Shown here piece by piece: positions 57,661 through 64,000 of a stretch of 64,000 bases of DNA. The first letter of the stretch is position 1; each line of letters opens with the position of its first letter. The notes under the pieces were generated by a model. That model did no database searches. It saw only the letters and a list, made by a program, of their open reading frames with translations, and was not told the DNA's origin. The translations under genes and the position numbers were made by a program. Source of the DNA: Hirudo medicinalis (taxonomy: Eukaryota > Annelida > Clitellata > Hirudinida > Hirudinidae); the NCBI GenBank assembly GCA_011800805.1, contig MPNW01000146.1, forward strand, positions 142,390-206,389, in the 5' to 3' direction.

Positions 57661-60566
57661 AATTGATTTTGTCTGGAGATGAGAGAATTAATTTCAATGA
57701 CTGTACAACAATACCCCTTTTGGCTTTTAGTGCTCTATNCTATATATAATGATTTGCAGTTTGTTGAACTCTTGTTCTGTGTTGATATTTTCCAAACATT
57801 ATTGCGAAAGTTTGTGATGGTGTGTTGTCAGGTCCAGAAGAAACTCCAAACAGTTCACTTATGCACAGCACAAAGGATTCACTCAAACACATGGTGTCAA
57901 CACTCAAGCATTAATAGCTTTTCACCAAGAAGTCTTTTTAGTTCAACCAGCACTAATCTTTCTTCCAGAGTTTCATGCTGTCGTGTCAAAAACTAACACT
58001 AGAACATGATTTAGAAGACCACATTGCTGTGCCATGGCAAATGTGGCTTTTGCTTGCTCTTCAGCTGTAGTTTTAGTGATGGCAGGAGTAGCAAGAAGTT
58101 TACCTCATTCAAGAATTCTCAGACGTTTTCTTGTCGAATGTCAGGAACAAGTTTGCAATGTTTCCCATTGCAATGTGGAATGTTTTTGGTTCAATTTAAA
58201 TACATAAGCATTCAGCAATCCAAAAACAGTTTCAGTCGATAACAATTATTCTTCAGATAAATAATTAACACAGAAAAACACATTTAATATATGCTTAATT
58301 CAATTTCCCAATATGGGATGATGTTCAAACTAGGTGGGCAGAGGTCCAAAGTAAGACATGATCAAACCACACTTTCTTTTGGGGGAGGAACCATGACTGG
58401 ATAAGCAAGAAAGATCAGATTTTGCCCTTAACAACAAGTTAAGTTGAGGCCTTGTTTATATGTACTCACTCACTCACCGAGCAAAAAAATCAACTCATCA
58501 GGGTTGAGTGAGGGTTTGCTGCACCCTGGAAAAGGCTGCAGTGATGTGTCCCTATGGTTAAAAAATCTCATACAGTCCAAAAACCTTCTGCAAAATTACC
58601 TGAAGAATGGAAAAGAAGCATGGAAAGCAAGATTCCAGTGGAAGACAACCAGATTCCCAGAGTGACAATAAAATCTTGTCCGAGAGACTCCAAAAAGTTG
58701 AATTTCAGCTAGACAGCTTCATTAATCTCAGAAATTGCATGTTTGTGACTCAATGGTGTCAAGACTTGATAAAAAGCAATATATTGAAATATCTAAGCTG
58801 CAAGATAAAATGTTCTTCCTGGCCATGATCTGGTAATCAAAGCTTGAAGAACTGATGCTTTAGGTTCACTTCCCAGGTTTTGCATAATCTATTGCCTCTC
58901 TTTCAGGATCCTCCCATGGGAGTTAGTTAATTGTATTTTTTGCAAAGGGCAAACCATTGTAAATACTTGTTTTATTTATTTCAACAAAATGAGGGTCATG
59001 AATGACCACTAACACAAATTATAGTGATATAGGTGATAGATAGATATAGGGTGATGCTAACAAGTAAAAGATTAAATCATTTAATTTTAAGACGTTTGTT
59101 GAGATCAGTGGAAGACAGGCTAGTTTGGAATTGAGTTAGGGTTGTTGAGCTGATGAGTATAATAACCACAACTAATGTTTCATTCAGTGGAAATCAATTC
59201 TTTTGTTCTGGTTGCTATCATGTGCTAGCCAAACCCTTCCATAATCAAATGATTGAGTGAAACTTATGGCTAGGGTTGTTTGTCCCTAATTGGGAAAAAT
59301 TTATTAATAAAATGATCATAAAATCAATGAAGTAGATGTCTGAAAATTAATTAGTTGTCACCACTTTCACCAAACAACCAAAACAGATAACAAGCTAAAG
59401 CAGCTAGTAAATAATAATAACAATCATACAATTGTGTTACCATTAAAAATGACCTGAAGTCAAGCTGAACCCAAACTCTGTGGTGGGTCTGCTGGAACTG
59501 CACGAAGCTCTTTGGAGTGAACCAGCAGTCTCAGAGATCACAAATTGAGGGTTCAATGGAGAAACCTTTGCTAATGGCAGATATTCTTGTCAAATTGAGT
59601 GACACCAACTGGCGAACCTAAAGATGCTTCATTGACCTCTGCTGATGTCATGTCATGTCATTGGCTGCAAGTTAAAAAGAATGAGTTCATAAACAAATTA
59701 AAAATTTAACCAAAAAGATTCTGCCTGTCTGTCAGCAGAACTACAGCAAAGTTTGACAAATATCCAACTGAAACATGACATTTAATTTCAAAATAGTGTG
59801 GAACAGAACAACCAAAACCAATTGCTAGCCACAAAAATATGCTACCAAGTGATGCTGGACCACAAAAACTAACTGCTACCATTGCTTCACTCTCTCTCAA
59901 GACGTGTATAGTTACTTTAATCCTTCGTTAAAACGAACATTGGCAGAATCCAGCAAAGGCAACAATGGAGCAGACATTAAAGGGTTCACCTGAGATTTTA
60001 CACGAAAAACAATAATTCCTACCTCACGGAATGGCCTCAATCAAAAATTTCCGTGTAGGCATACCACTGGGCGTCAATTTCATCCAGGTTTCAAATTGCC
60101 TCACCAATAAAACTTGGTTCTCCAGAGCCAAAAATTGCCAATAAAAATGAATTCATAAATGACATCATCGCACATTTAGTACTAAAGGCAGTGGCTGGGC
60201 TCTGCAAATTCAAATCATTAAGAATGACCTGCACCAGTCTGGAACAACTGCCAAAACAAAAGGATAATAAGCCATTTGGCTGGACCAAGCTGTTCAACGT
60301 CACTGACCAACAAAGATACCAGCAAATTATTTATTTCACTCCATCCACACAAAATTGAGTAACGTTCAGCTCAACTTAGAAAATACATCTAAAGAATCTT
60401 TTGCTTGTGGAAAACACAGAAAACAAATGTCAACGACATCAGCAATGTTTCAGAAGGATAAAAGAGTCAGTTGCCTTCTAGAACAAACTACACCGAGTTC
60501 CACGGCAAACCAGAAAAATCTGCTGCATCATTGATGACAGCAAGTTCAGTTTGACGACAATAATCC
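57661..60566. other. Gene-free stretch 3' of the hnRNP M-like gene
   Basis: A single N sits at 57739. Several frames of 60-75 codons occur but none has a recognisable domain or splice context. On the minus strand AATAAA (60335-60330), about 235 bases past the hnRNP M-like stop codon, may be its polyadenylation signal. Confidence 0.35.
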
Positions 60567-63500
60567 TCACATAAGCCTATCCAAACGAACTTCAATAGGC
60601 CTTCCTTCAATGCGAGCTCCGTTCATCAGACCTGGATATGGCAAAGAGAAACTCCAAAATATTTCCACTTCTAATCCACCAACATCACAGTCTCAGCATC
60701 AATAAGATGTTCAAACACACAGAACAAAAAACAAATTGCATACTTATGGCTCTTCGGGCACTGTCAGAGTTATAAAACTGCACGAGTCCATATCCCCTTG
60801 ACCTTCCAGAACCATCTGTTTTGATCTCTGCATATTTTATGTCACCTGTAAAATGACAAAGGAAAATCTTCAATAACATTTCCCAGAGATCAGAATCTTG
60901 AAACTGTACCACAATCTCTGAATTTTTCATACATGTTCTGAGTGGAGAAATTGAAAGGTATCTGAAGATTGAAGTATTATTAGCAACAAAATAGCAAAAC
61001 AAACAAATATCAGTAAGCTCCTACATTTTTGACGAAGACTGTAGAATTTTCAGCTGATCTTGGATCAGCTCTCTCATTGATGATACCCCTATCGTAATTT
61101 CTGTCAAAGGTATTTTGATCTCTGCTCTCATAACTGGAATGAGTCAGGTTGAATGAAGAAGATGAATTCGCAACATTGCCCTGAGTAGAAAACTGAGGTA
61201 TCTCTGCCACTCCTCCTCCTCCAACATTTCCACCAGTGGAAATTAGACCATTTCCAATATTTGAGGAGAGATCTGCATTACTCAATCCAGCAAGGGCATT
61301 AAGCCCCAAAGATGTCAAAAGAACAGAAGCAGCCTGTTGAGCAGTTTGAGCCAAACCTGATCCACTGTTCACTTGATTGAGTAGGTGATTTGGAAGATTT
61401 CCATCCAAAGCATTTGTTCCAATGTTTGCTAGACCAGCACTTCCCAACAGTCCAGGCACTGCACTCAAAATGTTTGCAGCAGACAAGTTGGTATTTAGGT
61501 TTGATGAAGATCCAGTCAGTCCAAGATTATTGGTCTGAAATCCTGAAAATGCAATAAGAACTTGTCTTCATTTGGTCATTATCAAGATGTGTGATTTATA
61601 ACACAAGATTTAATATGATGTAAAACTTTCAACAAAAGCATGGCTAAGTGGGATAACTTTGTTAGGACAAATTTATGGTATTGAAAAATCTTGTTATGCA
61701 ACAATTTTAGGTATTGCTTCACCCCAAAGAATAAAATAAATTGTGCTGCAAATAATGAAGACAAAACAAATCATACCCAGCTGAGCACTCCCTAATTGGC
61801 CAGTTAAAAGTCCAAGGGCGATGGTGTCTGAAATAACAAATAAAAGTTGAATTAACATTTTCCTCCAATCAACAATTCACAATAAAATATCAATCACCCA
61901 CTTGCAATCTCTCCAATGTTCAGCAAGGGATGACCATGTGCCCCCATCCCAACCCCTATGCCCCTGAGTCCATTGGGCAGACGAGAGGGAATGCCTTGCA
62001 TGATGGGGTCGACCCACTTGTCCATGCGAACGCTCAATTGACGGTCGTACAAGTACTGATTCGTGAAAAGAGCTAAAAGCAATAACCCGTGAATGTTATT
62101 AACTTTGAAAATAATCTCAAGAAGTAACAGATAAAATGAAGCACGAATTAATAATCCAACAATGAAACAACGTGGAACTCACAAATGGCCTGAACAGCCT
62201 CAATTGGGTGTTCAAACCTCACAATCCCCATCCCCCTACTCTTGCCTTCCTTGTCGGTTCTTATCTCGGCCTCTATCACATTCCCTGCAATTCTAAACAC
62301 CTCCTCCAATTTTTCTTTTGTCACTTTATAATCCATCTGACATCATTTTAAATCACATTAAGTGATTGATAAGTCATTTAGAGATCAATGATAAACACTC
62401 ACGTTGGCCACAAAAACCTGGCTTGTGATCTGATTAACTTCGATTCCAAGTTGATGCATTAGATCCATTGTGAAACCTCTTCCATTGCTACCTGCAGCAG
62501 CAAACGCATTTACTCTCCTCATTCTTCCTAACATGCACATATCTAAATTAACTTTATTAATGAAATGTCAAAACAGACTGCTGAACCTTACTGGTATGTT
62601 TACAAGAATGTCATCATTAACATTTCAAATCAGCCACGCAAACACATGAAATACGAAAAATCATCATGGAAAGCATTAATACATTTTTGTGAAGACACTT
62701 TTTAATTGAAACGGCAAAATATTAAACAACAAAAAACGTTCACCTTTATTCGGGATATAAGTTTGATTGGTGAAACAATCACCTGATATGAGAGTCCTCA
62801 AATCATCACTTCTGCTTCCCTGTTCCTGCCTCGAACTGCTTTTATGTTTCATCCTATCTTTCTCTGTTTCCTGTTTTGGTTCAAAGACAAATGTGACTTC
62901 AAATGCCATGCATGAAACCGATGCCAGTGAAATTCTATCACCTCTCTCACTACGATCTTCCGACCTCTGAACTCCAATCCGTCCAGCATTTGAATGGCAC
63001 TCTGTGCAGCCTCTCTTGACTTAATGTCTACCACCCTGTCAACATTAGCTTCCACAATTGTAATAAAATTATTTGGCTTGGTTTCATTTTTTTAAACTGA
63101 TAACACAACCTTGACAATTAAAATTAGCAAAGTTAACTCACGCTGCACCTGACGGTCTCCCATCACGATCCTCATACATCTGTGCATAGCTCACCTTATT
63201 TCCCACTGTTTAATAATATTTGCATTATATACATTTTCAGGTTTATCTTAGTTATGCACTTCAGAAATTGCAAATTTAACCTGTGATATAAAGGCTAAAC
63301 GTTTTAAAAATTTATAAAAAAAAAAGAAACCTTTATCTTTGAAGAGCTCCTTTAATTCTGGCCATTCTACCTCATAGGGCAAGTTCCTAACATAGAGTCT
63401 TACAACTTTACTGCGATGGGATCTACCAATCCCTCTTCGCTGGGGTATCTTCCATTCCCCTGGTGACTTCGATCTCGATCGAAACACTGGGGAGCGGGAT

Positions 63501-63669
63501 CTTGATCTATTAGTATTTGTAACAAATAATGTAAGTTAGAACAACGCTATTATAGAGTCTCAATTGTCTAACACACTTTCAAATCCGACCGGAGCAACGA
63601 CGTTAACATCCTAGTCAAAGGCACTATTAAAAATATCAAACTACAAAACTACCTTTTTCGATTAGACAT
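60567..63669 (-). CDS. hnRNP M / MYEF2-like RNA-binding protein, three RRMs, 13 exons, 563 aa
   Basis: Nuclear RNA-binding protein of the hnRNP M family, which acts in splicing and, as fly rumpelstiltskin, in mRNA localisation. Exons in transcript order: 63653-63669, 63331-63506, 63142-63205, 62942-63035, 62783-62870, 62403-62542, 62183-62336, 61902-62072, 61777-61827, 61025-61542, 60910-60961, 60744-60845, 60567-60631 (1692 nt, phases agree). An RS-rich start is followed by RRM1 (RNP2 LYVRNL, 43-48), RRM2 (VFVANMDYKV from 189; RNP1 KSRGMGIVRF) and, after a Gly/Asn/Ser-rich linker, RRM3 (VFVKNIPFNFSTQNMYEKF from 487; RNP1 RSRGYGLVQF), ending RLDRLM. The conserved EHPIEAVQAIS and LPNGLRGIGVGMG stretches match hnRNP M closely. 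Exon 4 starts at the TTGACAG acceptor, which keeps the frame. Exon 6 has two in-frame acceptors 15 nt apart. Confidence 0.92.
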
Positions 63670-64000
63670 TTTTCAGAAATCTCAAAATTTCCCGACCGCA
63701 GCAACGATTTAAAAACAAAGCAGTTATATTTATGCCAAAGAAAAACAAATATTTATTGTTAATTGTACTATCAAGAGATGTTATATAAAGTTTATTTTAA
63801 TAATTGTTTTCATCCTACTCTTTAACGATAAAATCTTATCATTTCAATTATATTTTAAAGTATCTGCACTAAAACTATTTGTTTAACTTGTATTTATTAA
63901 GAAAATTTATTTTTGCAACTGCTTATAAATGAAGAATTTTTAAATGTAGATTGGGTTATCAACACAAGCAAATTTGGGGGACATAGACTAATGCTCGATT
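63670..64000 (-). promoter_or_regulatory. 5' flank of the hnRNP M-like gene
   Basis: Just upstream of the ATG is ATCGTTGCTGCGGTCGGGAAATTTT (reading the minus strand, about 63684-63708, of which CGTTGCTGCGGTCGG is the core). A near copy, CGTTGCTCCGGTCGG, lies in intron 1 at about 63588-63602. The remainder is AT-rich with no further signal. Confidence 0.35.

Noticed and set aside
57739..57739. Single N at 57739 as another duplicated join
   Set aside because: Only a few bases repeat on either side, unlike the three clear cases.
63036..63055. Earlier acceptor (GGAAG) for exon 4 of the hnRNP M-like gene
   Set aside because: It breaks the reading frame, while TTGACAG at 63036-63042 keeps it and restores the SGAAVVDIK stretch of RRM1.

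Overview
This is a nuclear window from an AT-rich invertebrate animal genome. All recognisable host genes are intron-rich, have GT-AG introns of roughly 30 to 3300 bp, and encode animal-type proteins (p62 with PB1, ZZ, LIR and UBA; a Bcl-2/Mcl-1-like protein; an hnRNP M-like protein; TEDC1). The phylum cannot be fixed from the sequence alone. I rebuilt the exon models by joining splice sites to reading frames and known family sequence; every model below closes in frame from ATG to stop.

Layout. (1) 1-563: the 3' end of a Ty3/gypsy-like LTR retrotransposon, with polypurine tract and LTR. (2) 1070-6295, plus: prolyl endopeptidase (PREP), 20 exons, 710 aa, full triad. (3) 6728-8149, minus: TEDC1, 2 exons, convergent with PREP. 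(4) 8150-13778: transposon territory, with a foldback inverted repeat, a decayed MULE-type transposase with a SWIM finger, and a Tc1/mariner element with clear TIRs and TA target sites. (5) 14343-16135, minus: SQSTM1/p62, 5 exons. (6) 17094-21837, minus: MCM7, 17 exons, 724 aa, with an E2F-like site just upstream. (7) 21838-37139: a 15 kb stretch without a recognisable gene, holding microsatellites, a mariner relic, a small minisatellite and some enhancer-like islands. (8) 37160-46152, plus: an unrecognised five-exon gene for a single-pass membrane protein of about 1301 aa with a very long disordered cytosolic part and a compact C-terminal tail; its introns carry several minisatellites. (9) 47045-50230: a broken non-LTR retrotransposon interrupted by a hAT element. 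(10) 51350-54336, plus: an Mcl-1-like Bcl-2 family protein, 4 exons, 228 aa, with a second Tc1-like relic in its last intron. (11) 54440-60560: gene-poor, with relics of a mariner and of an uncharacterised repetitive protein family. (12) 60567-63669, minus: an hnRNP M/MYEF2-like protein with three RRMs, 13 exons, 563 aa.

The genes are housekeeping and stress-response genes (proteolysis, centriole, selective autophagy, DNA replication licensing, apoptosis, RNA processing) and show no sign of acting as one pathway. The least explained item is the 37160-46152 membrane protein gene. Three single-N positions are flanked by identical copies of the same sequence and look like assembly joins, so repeat lengths and local duplications there should not be trusted.
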